Source: Chryseobacterium defluvii (GTDB lineage: Bacteria > Bacteroidota > Bacteroidia > Flavobacteriales > Weeksellaceae). From it: a stretch of DNA of 64,000 nt. The position numbers and the translations under genes are program-made. Shown here one piece after another: positions 8,745-17,964 of this stretch. Within the stretch, counting starts at the first letter, position 1, and each line of letters begins with the position of its first letter. The stretch spans positions 1,116,001-1,180,000 of the forward strand of contig NZ_RBXB01000001.1 in assembly GCF_003634775.1 (NCBI RefSeq). The letters run 5' to 3'. The notes beneath the pieces are model-generated. The model did no database searches, had not been told where the DNA came from, and saw only the letters and a list, made by a program, of their open reading frames with translations.

Positions 8745-9359
8745 ATGCATATTGCAGTTACAGGAAATATTGGAGCCGGGAAAACTACTTTAACCACCAT
8801 GCTTGCGAAACATTACGGATGGGATGCCCAGTTTGAAGATGTAGATCATAATCCGTATCTGGAAGATTTTTACGCAGATATGAGCAAGTGGAGTTTTGCA
8901 CTTCAGATTTATTTCCTTGGAAGCAGATTCCGCCAGGTAAAAGAAATCAGGGAAAGTGGTAAAAATATTATACAAGACCGTACCATTTATGAAGACGCAC
9001 ATATTTTTGCGGAAAACCTGAATGATATGGGACTGCTTTCGGACAGGGATTTTAATAATTATGCTTCTGTTTTCAGCCTGATGAAATCCTTTGTTTCCGC
9101 TCCGGATTTGTTAATCTACCTGAAATCAGATGTACCTAATCTGGTAAAAAAAATCTATAAGAGAGGAAGGGAGTACGAAGCATCCATCAGTATTGAATAC
9201 CTTTCCAAACTGAATCAAAAATATGAAAAATGGATTTCTAATTATACCGAAGGTAAGCTTCTGATTATTGAAGTGGACGATCTGGATTTTGTTGAAAAAC
9301 CTGAAGATTTCGGATTTATCCTGGAAAAGATCGAAGCTGAGCTTAATGGTCTCTTTTAA
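8745..9359 (+). CDS. Deoxynucleoside kinase
   Basis: A 204-residue kinase of the deoxyadenosine/deoxyguanosine kinase family. It phosphorylates deoxynucleosides to 5'-monophosphates in the salvage pathway. The P-loop GNIGAGKTT is at residues 7-15. The nucleoside-site segment QDRTIYEDAHIFAENL (about 80-95) contains the family's DRx/E motif, and a lid-like arginine segment KIYKRGREYEASIS follows near residue 140. Length is normal. Cytoplasmic. Exact base preference cannot be decided from the sequence. Confidence 0.92.
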   Translation: MHIAVTGNIGAGKTTLTTMLAKHYGWDAQFEDVDHNPYLEDFYADMSKWSFALQIYFLGSRFRQVKEIRESGKNIIQDRTIYEDAHIFAENLNDMGLLSDRDFNNYASVFSLMKSFVSAPDLLIYLKSDVPNLVKKIYKRGREYEASISIEYLSKLNQKYEKWISNYTEGKLLIIEVDDLDFVEKPEDFGFILEKIEAELNGLF

Positions 9360-9404
9360 CAATTAATTATTATAAATTAAGGTTTCCGTAACTCTATTTC
9401 TTTC

Positions 9405-9412
9405 TAAATTTG
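9405..9412 (+). promoter_or_regulatory. -7 element before the ArsC-like gene
   Basis: TAAATTTG fits TAnnTTTG and lies 36 nt before the start codon. Confidence 0.4.
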
Positions 9413-9448
9413 TTAGAGAGAAGTCTGAAATTTTAATACAATAAAAAG

Positions 9449-9799
9449 ATGTTAGTGAAAGTCCTGCATAATGGAAATTGTTCGAAATCCAATGCTGTTT
9501 TAGAGTATCTGGATGAAAACGGAGTGCCGTTTGAGATCATTAATATGGTGGATGACCCATTGAGTGTGCTGGAGATCAGAACGGTATTGAAGAAACTGAA
9601 TCAAAGCGTTTTTCACATCATCCGCAAAACGGAAAAGCTATATATGGAAAAATTTGCGACTCATAATTATTCTGAAGATGAATGGATTAAAATTTTATCG
9701 GAAAATCCTTCTTTAATTCAGAGACCTATCCTTATCAAAGGATCTGTAGCTATGTTGGGAAGACCTATTGAAAATGTAAAATTTTTTATTGAAAAATAA
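9449..9799 (+). CDS. ArsC/Spx-family thioredoxin-fold protein
   Basis: A 116-residue protein of the ArsC/Spx superfamily. The single N-terminal Cys is at residue 11 (LHNGNCSKSNAVLEYL), the position of the reactive Cys in arsenate reductases. The C-terminal motif PSLIQRPILIKG matches the conserved RPI segment that binds the oxyanion in ArsC. It may be a glutaredoxin-type arsenate reductase, but many homologues are unassigned and no ars genes are nearby. A terminator follows. Confidence 0.85.
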   Translation: MLVKVLHNGNCSKSNAVLEYLDENGVPFEIINMVDDPLSVLEIRTVLKKLNQSVFHIIRKTEKLYMEKFATHNYSEDEWIKILSENPSLIQRPILIKGSVAMLGRPIENVKFFIEK

Positions 9800-9826
9800 A
9801 TCAGAAAAACATTAAAAAACATAAAC

Positions 9827-9855
9827 AAAAAAGTCAGCGGTTAGCTGACTTTTTT
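9827..9855. terminator. Bidirectional terminator
   Basis: AAAAAAGTCAGC and GCTGACTTTTTT flank a GGTTA loop. The structure serves the ArsC-like gene on the plus strand and the DUF493 gene on the minus strand. Confidence 0.85.
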
Positions 9856-9858
9856 CTA

Positions 9859-10164
9859 TTAAAGAAGTATTACGCCTTCTATTTTGGCCACTTCTTTATA
9901 AATGTTCACTACCTGGTCTGCATCCAGTACAAATGCATTGATATTACAGGCTGTATATTTTCCGTTTTTACTTTCTCGGTTTCCCAATGTAAATTTAATG
10001 CCATCAAAAACCCTGTAGATTTCGGTAAGCTTGGCCTGATCAGTCGGGATAATAAATTTAAATAAATAGTCTTCCGGAAAATCGTGGTGATCTTCCAGTT
10101 TGGCCTTCAAAGAATTATAAAAATCTTCGGGGCTTGCATGTTGATTTCCTTGTAATATATCCAT
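9859..10164 (-). CDS. DUF493 family protein (YbeD-like)
   Basis: A 101-residue cytoplasmic protein of the DUF493/YbeD family, which has an ACT-like fold. Typical features are FPEDYLFKFIIPTDQ near residues 38-52 and a C-terminal strand FVLDADQVVNIYKEVAKIEGVILL. Family length is usually 85-100 residues. Function unknown, possibly regulatory by analogy with ACT domains. It lies 40 bp downstream of the DUF4197 gene in the same direction and may share its transcript. Confidence 0.85.
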   Translation of the reverse strand: MDILQGNQHASPEDFYNSLKAKLEDHHDFPEDYLFKFIIPTDQAKLTEIYRVFDGIKFTLGNRESKNGKYTACNINAFVLDADQVVNIYKEVAKIEGVILL

Positions 10165-10204
10165 CTACAAATATTAATTATATATAAATATAATGAAATT
10201 TTCT

Positions 10205-10876
10205 CTATTTTCCAAGCGGCCCCAAAAGCGATTTAGAATTTTGATGTTCGTAATCTTCAATGATATTGAACATTCCGTTGACCAATTGCTCCGAAGCAAG
10301 CTGGCTTAATCCTCCGGCATTCACTGAGTTGTTATTTCCGCCCAGCAGACTACCGAGTAAGTTGCTTCCCGAAAGAGCCGTATTAATCGTTTTTACGATA
10401 CCATACTGGTTTAATTTTTCATCTACTTTCGGAGCAATGGCAGCAACTAATTGCTGGGAAGTTTTTTCTTTTAAAATTTGAGTGGCGGTTGTACCTTGTA
10501 CAATTCTTGTTACGTCCTGAGCATTTAAGCTGTTGACAGCCCCTTCCAGGATAGGCCTTGAAATAGTAACCGTATAAGAAGCGGCCTGGGCAATATAATC
10601 TCTTTCTTTAGCCACTAATGAAGGGGCTATTTTTTCCAAAGTGGCATTAATATCCCTTAATTGTTTCGGTAATGCCTTATCCACTAGATTATTCTGCAGG
10701 AAAGCCTCTTTATTGCTGTAAATACCCATTCCTTTATCTATTCCGTTCAACAGCAATCTTTTAATAAGGGATAGCCCTAGATCGGTTGTTGCTAAGGTAG
10801 TGCAGGATTGCATTGTGGTATTGATTACTGCTCCGGTTCCGATAACTAAAGCAGCTGCGATGATATATTTTTTCAT
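10205..10876 (-). CDS. DUF4197 domain lipoprotein
   Basis: A 223-residue exported protein. The N-terminus MKKYIIAAALVIGTG... runs into MQSC at residues 22-25, a probable lipoprotein Cys. Residues 30-190 match the mostly helical DUF4197 family: LSLIKRLLLNGIDKGMGIYSNKEAFLQN, ALPKQLRDINATLEKIAP and ALSGSNLLGSLLGG are recognisable. A Gly/Asn-rich stretch at about 170-185 precedes the last helix. The biochemical role is unknown. Confidence 0.85.
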   Translation of the reverse strand: MKKYIIAAALVIGTGAVINTTMQSCTTLATTDLGLSLIKRLLLNGIDKGMGIYSNKEAFLQNNLVDKALPKQLRDINATLEKIAPSLVAKERDYIAQAASYTVTISRPILEGAVNSLNAQDVTRIVQGTTATQILKEKTSQQLVAAIAPKVDEKLNQYGIVKTINTALSGSNLLGSLLGGNNNSVNAGGLSQLASEQLVNGMFNIIEDYEHQNSKSLLGPLGK

Positions 10877-11205
10877 TTACAATGATCTATTTGCTTAGTG
10901 TTTTCAAATTTTGAGCCAAAATTAATACGGATGATCTGAATAGTAAAAGTATCAAGTTAATAAAGATAGGGTGTTTTTATTTAATAATTCAATTAAATTT
11001 AACCGTAATATTTAATAAAAATCCCTATATTTTGTTTGTTTAATATAACATAATATAATTTTCGGAAATTATTTAAGATAATTTAACAATGTTAGAGATA
11101 TTTTTATAATTTTGAATAATGTCTTTTTTTGAGAATAAGAAGATATAATGCTGAATAAGCGAAAAACAAAGCTTTTTTTGATTGTACAAATAAAATAAAA
11201 ACTAT
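10877..11205. other. Gene-free interval upstream of the polysaccharide locus
   Basis: A very AT-rich region between the divergent DUF4197 gene and susC. It contains TAATTTTG (11107-11114), which fits the TAnnTTTG -7 element and leaves a leader of about 90 nt before the susC start. No regulator gene and no conserved operator could be recognised. Confidence 0.6.
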
Positions 11206-14043
11206 ATGAAACAAAGTGATTTAAAGTATTCATGTCTCATTGCCGTTTTATACTTCGGGATGAACGTTAATGCACAGGTTACACCTCAGGACACCATTAC
11301 CCAAGAAACGAAAATAAATGAGGTTGTGTTAATTGGATATGGAGCTAGAAAGAAAATTGACAATACCACCTCTATAAGTTCTTTAAATGCCGAAGAAGTC
11401 ACTAAAACGAAAGTTTTAAATGCAACGCAGGCAATACAGGGTAAAGCTGCCGGGGTTACAGTGGTAGCTTCAGACCTTCCGGGTTCTACTCCTTCAGTAA
11501 TCATCAGAGGTTTAGGAACAGCACTCAGTGGTAGAAATCCACTATATGTTGTAGATGGAATGTTCGTAGATAATATTAATAATATCAATTCTAATGATAT
11601 TTTATCTTATGACATATTAAAAGATGCTTCTGCATTAGCAATTTATGGTAACAGAGCGGCAAACGGAGTTATTATTGTTACTACTAAAAGTGGAAGGGGT
11701 AAAAAAATTACTGTAGAATATGATGGATTTACCGGAGCAAGAATGCCTTTAAAAAAGGTTAAAATGGCAGGCAGTAATCTGTTTTCATATTATACCAATA
11801 CTGCTTTAGGTACAACAAAATTCTCACAAGACCAACCAGTAAATACAGATTGGTTTGATGCAATAACAAGAACCGGTACCTATAATCAGCATAATTTGTC
11901 TTTATCCGGTGCATCTGATAATGCCAAATACTTTTTGAGTTTAAGCAACTATGATGAAAAATCTATTCTTAATGGTTCGGATTTCAACAGAGCCACAGTA
12001 AGAACCAATAATGAATTTAAAATTACAAAAGGCATAATCGTTTCCCAGACATTTAGTGTAGCATTTAACAATACAACACCTAAGCCTTTAAGTGCATTTA
12101 CTGCAGCATATAAGCAATCTCCAATAATTCCGGTATATTTTCCTAATGGGTTATATGGTGTTTCTTTTGTTGGTGCAGATGGTTTTGCATCACCTACAGG
12201 ATCTTCATTTAACAATGTAGGAAATCCTGTGGCACAGCTTAATTTTAATAATGAAAGACAAAAATCTGTGTTGATGCAGGGTGGTATAAAGCTAGACATG
12301 GATATCATAAAAGGCTTAAAATTTACTTCTCAGTTTAATGGAGAATACTATAATTTCAAAAGTTATAATTTTGTTGATTCTAAGGCAATCTGGCTAGCGG
12401 CAGACCCTACAAGAGTTCTCAATAATACACCTTATCCTGCAAGTGATCCTACTAATTTATTAACCAATGAAAAAAAGGATTACTTCAACTGGATATTATC
12501 AAACTATATTACTTACAATAAAAAATTTGGGCAAATCCATGATTTAGAAGCGACTATAGGAATGGAAGTTTCTGAAAGAAGTGGTGAAAATGTTATCATT
12601 TCCCAAAGAAAAAACATGATTGCCAATAGTGATTATTGGGATATCTATGGTACAGGAAGTGATCCGCTTAATTATTTGGATCAGCTGGTAAAATATAATA
12701 GCATCAATTATAATAATAACAGGACTAATTCTTATTTTGCCAGAGCTCAGTACAAATTGATGAACAGGTATTTGGTTTCTGCTACCATTAGACGAGATGG
12801 TTCTTCTCAATTTTCTGAAGGAAACAAATGGGGGAATTTTCCTGCTTTTGGTGTAGGATGGGTAATTTCCGAAGAGGATTTCCTGAAAGATAATTCTGTT
12901 ATAAATTCGTTAAAACTAAGAGGAGGTTGGGGAAAACTGGGTAACCAGAATGTTCCGCTTAATATCTTGCCTTTCGCCACAGGAGGAGATTATAATTATA
13001 ACTTCGGAAGCGGATCTATTGCCAACGGAACAACTATTGATAAGATCAATGATCCGAATTTATCCTGGGAAATTACAGAAGAATCGAATATAGGTTTAGA
13101 CTATGAAATGCTGAATAACAGATTAAAAGGATCAATAGACGTATATAACAGAGTTACTAAAAATGTTATTTTAGATCAGGTACCATTAATGACTTCAGGT
13201 ATTTCCCTTGCCGGATTATCGCATTTAGGAGAAGTTACAAATAAAGGAATAGAGGTAAACTTAGGTTGGGACGATAAAATTAATGAGAACTGGAGTTATA
13301 GTATCAACGGGAATTATTCATTTAATAAAAATAACTTAAACAAACTTGCCAATGCCAATGTTAATGATATTAGAGGTGGCGGTTTAGGAAACGGACAGTA
13401 TACTAAACTTTTATCCGAAATCGCAGTAGGTCAGCCACTGGGAAGTTTTTGGTTATGGGAGGTTGCTGGTAAAGATGCTAATGGTAACTTTACTTACGTT
13501 GATACCGATGGAGATGGTAAAACAGGAGCAAATGATTTAGATGACAGAAAGTTTATGGGCTCTTACATCCCTAAATCTACTTTTGGAATTAATATAGGAC
13601 TAAAATATAAGAATGTAGATTTCTCGGCTAATGGATACGGTACTTTAGGAGCTAAAGTTTACAACGGTAAAAAAGCTCAGAGATTTTCTGGTGAAAATGT
13701 TGAGTATAATATAGCCAATAATTTCTGGACTCCTGGAAATACGGGATCTGAAAATCCGGCACCATTCAATGCTGTGCCTCTTGCTTCAGATTACTATTTG
13801 GAATCAGGAGATTTTTTCAGAATCAATAATATCACTTTAGGGTATACCCTTACAAAACCTATAGAATATCTATCATCTTTAAGATTATACATAAGTGCAA
13901 TTAACCCTGTAGTTTTTCAGAAATTTTCAGGATATTCTCCTGAACTTAATGCAGACGGAAACCCATATAATTTAACAGGTGTGGAATTAGATGCGTACCC
14001 GACATTGAGGTCATTTGTATTTGGTGTTAATATAAAATTTTAA
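11206..14043 (+). CDS. SusC/RagA-family TonB-dependent outer-membrane transporter
   Basis: A 945-residue outer-membrane receptor that imports oligosaccharides with its SusD partner using TonB energy. It has a signal peptide to about residue 24 (NVNAQ), a TonB box-like INEVVLIGYGARKK (about 36-49), and a plug domain with QAIQGKAAGVTV, PSVIIRGLGT, NPLYVVDGMFV and DASALAIYGNRAANGVIIVTTKSG. A beta-barrel ends in VFGVNIKF with the terminal Phe. The N-terminal carboxypeptidase-regulatory-like domain seen in most SusC proteins is missing: the TonB box follows the signal peptide almost directly. The susD gene begins 11 bp downstream. Confidence 0.95.
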   Translation: MKQSDLKYSCLIAVLYFGMNVNAQVTPQDTITQETKINEVVLIGYGARKKIDNTTSISSLNAEEVTKTKVLNATQAIQGKAAGVTVVASDLPGSTPSVIIRGLGTALSGRNPLYVVDGMFVDNINNINSNDILSYDILKDASALAIYGNRAANGVIIVTTKSGRGKKITVEYDGFTGARMPLKKVKMAGSNLFSYYTNTALGTTKFSQDQPVNTDWFDAITRTGTYNQHNLSLSGASDNAKYFLSLSNYDEKSILNGSDFNRATVRTNNEFKITKGIIVSQTFSVAFNNTTPKPLSAFTAAYKQSPIIPVYFPNGLYGVSFVGADGFASPTGSSFNNVGNPVAQLNFNNERQKSVLMQGGIKLDMDIIKGLKFTSQFNGEYYNFKSYNFVDSKAIWLAADPTRVLNNTPYPASDPTNLLTNEKKDYFNWILSNYITYNKKFGQIHDLEATIGMEVSERSGENVIISQRKNMIANSDYWDIYGTGSDPLNYLDQLVKYNSINYNNNRTNSYFARAQYKLMNRYLVSATIRRDGSSQFSEGNKWGNFPAFGVGWVISEEDFLKDNSVINSLKLRGGWGKLGNQNVPLNILPFATGGDYNYNFGSGSIANGTTIDKINDPNLSWEITEESNIGLDYEMLNNRLKGSIDVYNRVTKNVILDQVPLMTSGISLAGLSHLGEVTNKGIEVNLGWDDKINENWSYSINGNYSFNKNNLNKLANANVNDIRGGGLGNGQYTKLLSEIAVGQPLGSFWLWEVAGKDANGNFTYVDTDGDGKTGANDLDDRKFMGSYIPKSTFGINIGLKYKNVDFSANGYGTLGAKVYNGKKAQRFSGENVEYNIANNFWTPGNTGSENPAPFNAVPLASDYYLESGDFFRINNITLGYTLTKPIEYLSSLRLYISAINPVVFQKFSGYSPELNADGNPYNLTGVELDAYPTLRSFVFGVNIKF

Positions 14044-14054
14044 ATTACAGAATC

Positions 14055-15521
14055 ATGAACAAAAAAATAATAATATTATCCTCACTACTACTTCTATCAT
14101 TATCTAATCAAAGCTGTAGTAATGATTATTTGGACGTAAACCCCACACAGGCTATTTCTGCAGAAGATCTTTCTTTGTATAATAATGATGCGGGAGCCGA
14201 AAGCTTTGTTACTGCCATTTACGCTAAATTTCGTGACTGGAATATGAGTTCCTTTTCTTGGAACGGAGTATCAAGTATTACAAGCGATGATGCAGACAAA
14301 GGTTCTTCTCCCGGAGATACTGGGGGAGATAAAGATTTATTGGATGCATTAAATTTTACTCCGACAGGAGGTTCCATTGAAGAAATATTTAAAGCAAATT
14401 ATCAGGCGGTAAATCGTTGTAATCAGGCTCTCTTTTTTATTCCTCAATTAAATAATGCAGATCCGAGCCTTAGAAATAGATTAATAGGAGAAGCAAGGTT
14501 TTTGAGAGCATTTGTTTATTTTACATTAGTAAGATCCTATGGTGGAGTACCTATTGTTGATCATGTTCCTGTTGCTGGTAATGAAGATGACAGAGTAATG
14601 CAGCTAACGAGAAAAACAAAAGAAGAAGTATATGCATTCATTGAAGCTGATTTACAGGCTGCAATTGCTGCATTGCCGGATAAATCTGCTTATTCTGCAA
14701 CTAATAAAGGAAGAGCATCCAAAGGAGCGGCTTACGCTCTATTAGCAAAAGTTTCACTGTATCAGAAAAAATGGCAGCAGGTAATCGATAATTGTAATAT
14801 GGTTACCGGATATACTTTAACACCTGATTTTGCGGAGATTTATAAGATTTCTGGCGAAAATAATGCTGAATCTATATTTGAGATTCAGGGACAGGGTGGA
14901 ATTGATATGCCGGGTATTCGGCAGTATTCCCAAACCCAGGGAGCTCGCGGAGCAGGAGGTTGGGGATGGGGTTTCAATACTCCCTCTCAAAGTCTGGTAG
15001 ACGCCTATAATGCAGAAGGAGATACTGAAAGAAGGAATGCCACAATTATTTTTAGAAACTCTACTTTGTACGATGGAAGAGTAGTTCCGGCCACTGTTGA
15101 AAATCCATATTATAACTATAAGGCCTATTCTTCAGCTTTTACGGGAAGTGATTATTCTGATGCCAATATCAGGTATTTAAGATATGCAGAAGTATTATTA
15201 ATGAAAGCCGAGGCTATGAATGAATTAGGACAGACAGGTGCAGCAGCTCCTTTTCTTAATCAGGTAAGGAATAGAGCGGGATTGGCTAATACTACAGCTG
15301 TTTCACAGTCTGATATGAGAATGGCAATATATAAAGAAAGAAGATTAGAGTTGGCCTTTGAACATGACAGATGGTTTGACATTATAAGAACAGGGCAGGC
15401 ACAAGCAGCAATGGCAGCCAATGGTAAAACGTTTGTTGTAGGCAAACATGAGCTGTTTCCTATTCCACAGTCTTTTCTTAATGAAGCTCAAGGGCTGTCT
15501 ACTCAAAATCCTAATTACTAA
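14055..15521 (+). CDS. SusD/RagB-family nutrient-binding lipoprotein
   Basis: A 488-residue surface lipoprotein with lipobox Cys near residue 21 (LSNQSC, followed by SNDYLDVNPTQAIS). It has the TPR-like helical SusD fold: AIYAKFRDWN, ANYQAVNRCNQALFFI, RLIGEARFLRAFVYFTLVRSYGGVPIV (the signature), and the C-terminal half RYLRYAEVLLMKAEAMNELG, IYKERRLELAFEHDRWFDIIRTG and ELFPIPQSFLNEAQGLSTQNPNY. It forms the lid of the SusCD importer and binds glycan at the cell surface. The gene is tightly coupled to susC. Confidence 0.95.
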   Translation: MNKKIIILSSLLLLSLSNQSCSNDYLDVNPTQAISAEDLSLYNNDAGAESFVTAIYAKFRDWNMSSFSWNGVSSITSDDADKGSSPGDTGGDKDLLDALNFTPTGGSIEEIFKANYQAVNRCNQALFFIPQLNNADPSLRNRLIGEARFLRAFVYFTLVRSYGGVPIVDHVPVAGNEDDRVMQLTRKTKEEVYAFIEADLQAAIAALPDKSAYSATNKGRASKGAAYALLAKVSLYQKKWQQVIDNCNMVTGYTLTPDFAEIYKISGENNAESIFEIQGQGGIDMPGIRQYSQTQGARGAGGWGWGFNTPSQSLVDAYNAEGDTERRNATIIFRNSTLYDGRVVPATVENPYYNYKAYSSAFTGSDYSDANIRYLRYAEVLLMKAEAMNELGQTGAAAPFLNQVRNRAGLANTTAVSQSDMRMAIYKERRLELAFEHDRWFDIIRTGQAQAAMAANGKTFVVGKHELFPIPQSFLNEAQGLSTQNPNY

Positions 15522-15537
15522 ATAAAATAAAAAACAA

Positions 15538-16518
15538 ATGAAAAATAATATTTTTAAATATATTGGTGCCGCTTTTCTTTTTGGTACGGTGGTATTAAGC
15601 TGTGAAGACAGTATTGATAAAGACAATCCGCCAATTCCGTATGCTTCCATCGGAGGATATCAGAACTCGGATGATATTGCTTCAGGAAACCTGATCGCCA
15701 AACTGAGTTTTGAAAATAACCTGGATGATAAGGTTAATAATATCACAGGGCAAATGCCGGTGGGGGTTACCTATGCTTCAGGAGTAAAAGGGATGGCATA
15801 TAATGGTTCATCTTCACAAATGAGATACTCCGTAGGAAATGCTTCCGCAGCAATTACAGGAATAAATAAAAGCTTTACCATTGCATTTTGGTTGAAAAGT
15901 GACGGAACCGTAGATCCTGCAACCCCGGGACAAGGAAAAGGAGCACAGGGAATATTCTCTATCGTTCGTCCTACAGAGTTTTGGGGAGGAATTAACCTAT
16001 TCATAGAAAATCCAAATGCCTCCAAACCTGAAAGAATCAGATTGAAACTTGGAGTGGAAAGCAGTAACCCTGCTGTTGCCTGGAAAGGACAGGGAGTAAT
16101 TGCCAATTTGGATGGATATAAAGGAAAGTGGGTACACGTAGTTTTTGCTTATGATGCTACCGCAAGCAAATGTTATGTATATCAGGATGGGGAAGCTGCC
16201 AAAAACCTTGATGGTTTTGCGTATTCTCCGGCCGGAGGTGAGCTTGGTGGCTATGCAAGCTGGTTTGCGGATAATCCGGGAGGATTGAGTAATCCAAACG
16301 GAGTAGCCGGATATGGAAATTTTATGATGTCTGGTACCAATGGAAAAGTGGTTTTCGGATCCCATCAGTTTGAAACAGTACCTCCTCTGAATAATGGATC
16401 TCAACAAGATTGGGCAACAAGCTTTGCCGGGCAGATGGATGAATTTAGGATATATAATGTAGCACTGAAGGGTTCGGATGTTGTGGCATTATATAAGCTG
16501 GAAAAAGATAATAGATAA
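15538..16518 (+). CDS. LamG-domain surface lipoprotein (putative glycan-binding protein)
   Basis: A 326-residue lipoprotein (lipobox VVLSC, Cys22) with a LamG/concanavalin A-like jelly-roll domain at about 50-320. Recognisable strands are GNLIAKLSFENNLDDKVNN, KSFTIAFWLKSDG, GKWVHVVFAYDATASKCYVYQDG and AGQMDEFRIYNVALKGSDVVALY. It has no obvious catalytic motif. Its place directly after susD is the position of SusE/SusF-type surface glycan-binding proteins, so a role in holding the substrate at the surface is inferred. It is followed by a terminator, so the enzymes downstream may be transcribed partly on their own. Confidence 0.87.
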   Translation: MKNNIFKYIGAAFLFGTVVLSCEDSIDKDNPPIPYASIGGYQNSDDIASGNLIAKLSFENNLDDKVNNITGQMPVGVTYASGVKGMAYNGSSSQMRYSVGNASAAITGINKSFTIAFWLKSDGTVDPATPGQGKGAQGIFSIVRPTEFWGGINLFIENPNASKPERIRLKLGVESSNPAVAWKGQGVIANLDGYKGKWVHVVFAYDATASKCYVYQDGEAAKNLDGFAYSPAGGELGGYASWFADNPGGLSNPNGVAGYGNFMMSGTNGKVVFGSHQFETVPPLNNGSQQDWATSFAGQMDEFRIYNVALKGSDVVALYKLEKDNR

Positions 16519-16522
16519 CTAT

Positions 16523-16550
16523 AAAAGGCCTTTTTTAGGCCTTTTTTTAC
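16523..16550 (+). terminator. Terminator inside the polysaccharide locus
   Basis: AAAAGGCCT and AGGCCTTTT pair around a TTTTT loop, followed by a T-run. It separates the binding/import genes from the hydrolase genes and may act as an attenuator that sets higher expression for the former. Confidence 0.8.
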
Positions 16551-16560
16551 AAATCCGAAT

Positions 16561-17949
16561 ATGAAGAAAGCAATAACAACAATAGTATTAGCAGGATTTT
16601 TATTGAGCTCTTGTTCATCAGATGATCCTTCGTCGGGTACGGGAACTCCGCTTGGAGGGGGAGGAACACAAACTCCCACCACGTACAGCGATGCTCAGTT
16701 AATAGAAATGGTGCAAAAAGATGCATTAAAATATTTTTGGGACTATGCCGAATCAAACTCAAAATTAGCCAGAGAAAGATATCATACAGATAATCCGGGA
16801 CAAGATGCCAATGTTGTGACGACAGGTGGGTCCGGTTTTGGACTGATGACTATTCTGGTTGGGGTTAAAAATGGATATATTTCCAAGCCTGAAGCTGTTT
16901 CAAGATTAACGACATCTCTGAATTTTCTCCAGAACGCCAATCGTTTTCATGGAGCATGGCCTCATTGGATGAATGGTACCACGGGTCAGGTAATCCCATT
17001 TAGCCCGCAAGATAATGGGGGTGACCTTGTAGAAACGGCATTCTTAGCACAAGGACTTATTTGTGTAAGGGAATATTTTAAAAATTCTTCTGATGCTTCA
17101 GAACTTGCCCTTTCCCAAAAAGCAGATGCATTATGGAAAGGTATTGAATGGAGCTGGTACACGAAAGGAGAAAATGTTCTCTATTGGCATTGGTCTCCTA
17201 ATTATGATTTTCAGATGAATCTTCAGCTAAGAGGCTTTGATGAGACCCTAATAACTTATATTCTGGCAGCAGCTTCACCTACCTATACGATTGATAAACC
17301 CGTTTATCAGCAAGGTTGGGCAAGAAGCGGAAATATTAAAAATACAGGTACGCAGTATGGAATTCCGCTTATAGTGAATCACAATGGAGCAGGAGGAACA
17401 GTAGGGCCTATGTTCTGGTCGCATTATTCATTTTTAGGATTGGATCCGAGAGGATTGTCCGATGAATATGTAAACTATGGTGATGCAACAACCAATCATG
17501 CAAGAATTATGTACCAGTATTGCGTTACAAATCCAAAAGGATGGCAGGGATATAACACAAAAAGTTGGGGACTTACGGCCAGTTATTCAAGAAATGCAGA
17601 CGGTACTACAGGATATTCTGCGCATCAGCCCAATAATGATTTAGGAGTGATCTCTCCTACGGCTGCACTTTCAAATATGCCTTATACTCCTGCAGAAAGC
17701 ATGAGTATGCTGAGATTTTTATATAACGAAAACTATAATAAATACATCGGGGTTGCAGGTCCTTATGACGCCTACTCAATCCATTATAATTGGGTCACAC
17801 CAAGATATTTGGCTATAGACCAGGGAACCATTGCTCCTATGGTGGAGAACTACAAAACTCAGTTTTTATGGCAGCTGTTTATGAATGCTCCGGATGTACG
17901 ACAAGGATTGGTTAAATTAGGATTCCATTCCTCACAATACGGATTTTAA
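16561..17949 (+). CDS. GH144-like glucanase lipoprotein (glycoamylase-like domain), copy 1
   Basis: A 462-residue lipoprotein (LLSSC, Cys18) with a Gly/Thr/Pro-rich linker to about residue 41, followed by an alpha-toroid domain of the PF10091 glycoamylase type found in GH144. Typical segments are DALKYFWDYAESNSKLARERYH, GGSGFGLMTILVGV and the C-terminal YDAYSIHYNWVTPRYLAIDQGTIAPMVENY. The acidic cluster D151, D155, E158 (DNGGDLVE) has the D-x3-D-x2-E spacing that I recall for the catalytic-centre acids of the GH144 endo-beta-1,2-glucanase. The predicted action is hydrolysis of beta-1,2-glucan or sophoro-oligosaccharides. It is followed 15 bp later by a paralogue. Confidence 0.87.
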   Translation: MKKAITTIVLAGFLLSSCSSDDPSSGTGTPLGGGGTQTPTTYSDAQLIEMVQKDALKYFWDYAESNSKLARERYHTDNPGQDANVVTTGGSGFGLMTILVGVKNGYISKPEAVSRLTTSLNFLQNANRFHGAWPHWMNGTTGQVIPFSPQDNGGDLVETAFLAQGLICVREYFKNSSDASELALSQKADALWKGIEWSWYTKGENVLYWHWSPNYDFQMNLQLRGFDETLITYILAAASPTYTIDKPVYQQGWARSGNIKNTGTQYGIPLIVNHNGAGGTVGPMFWSHYSFLGLDPRGLSDEYVNYGDATTNHARIMYQYCVTNPKGWQGYNTKSWGLTASYSRNADGTTGYSAHQPNNDLGVISPTAALSNMPYTPAESMSMLRFLYNENYNKYIGVAGPYDAYSIHYNWVTPRYLAIDQGTIAPMVENYKTQFLWQLFMNAPDVRQGLVKLGFHSSQYGF

Positions 17950-17964
17950 AATAATAATGATATA

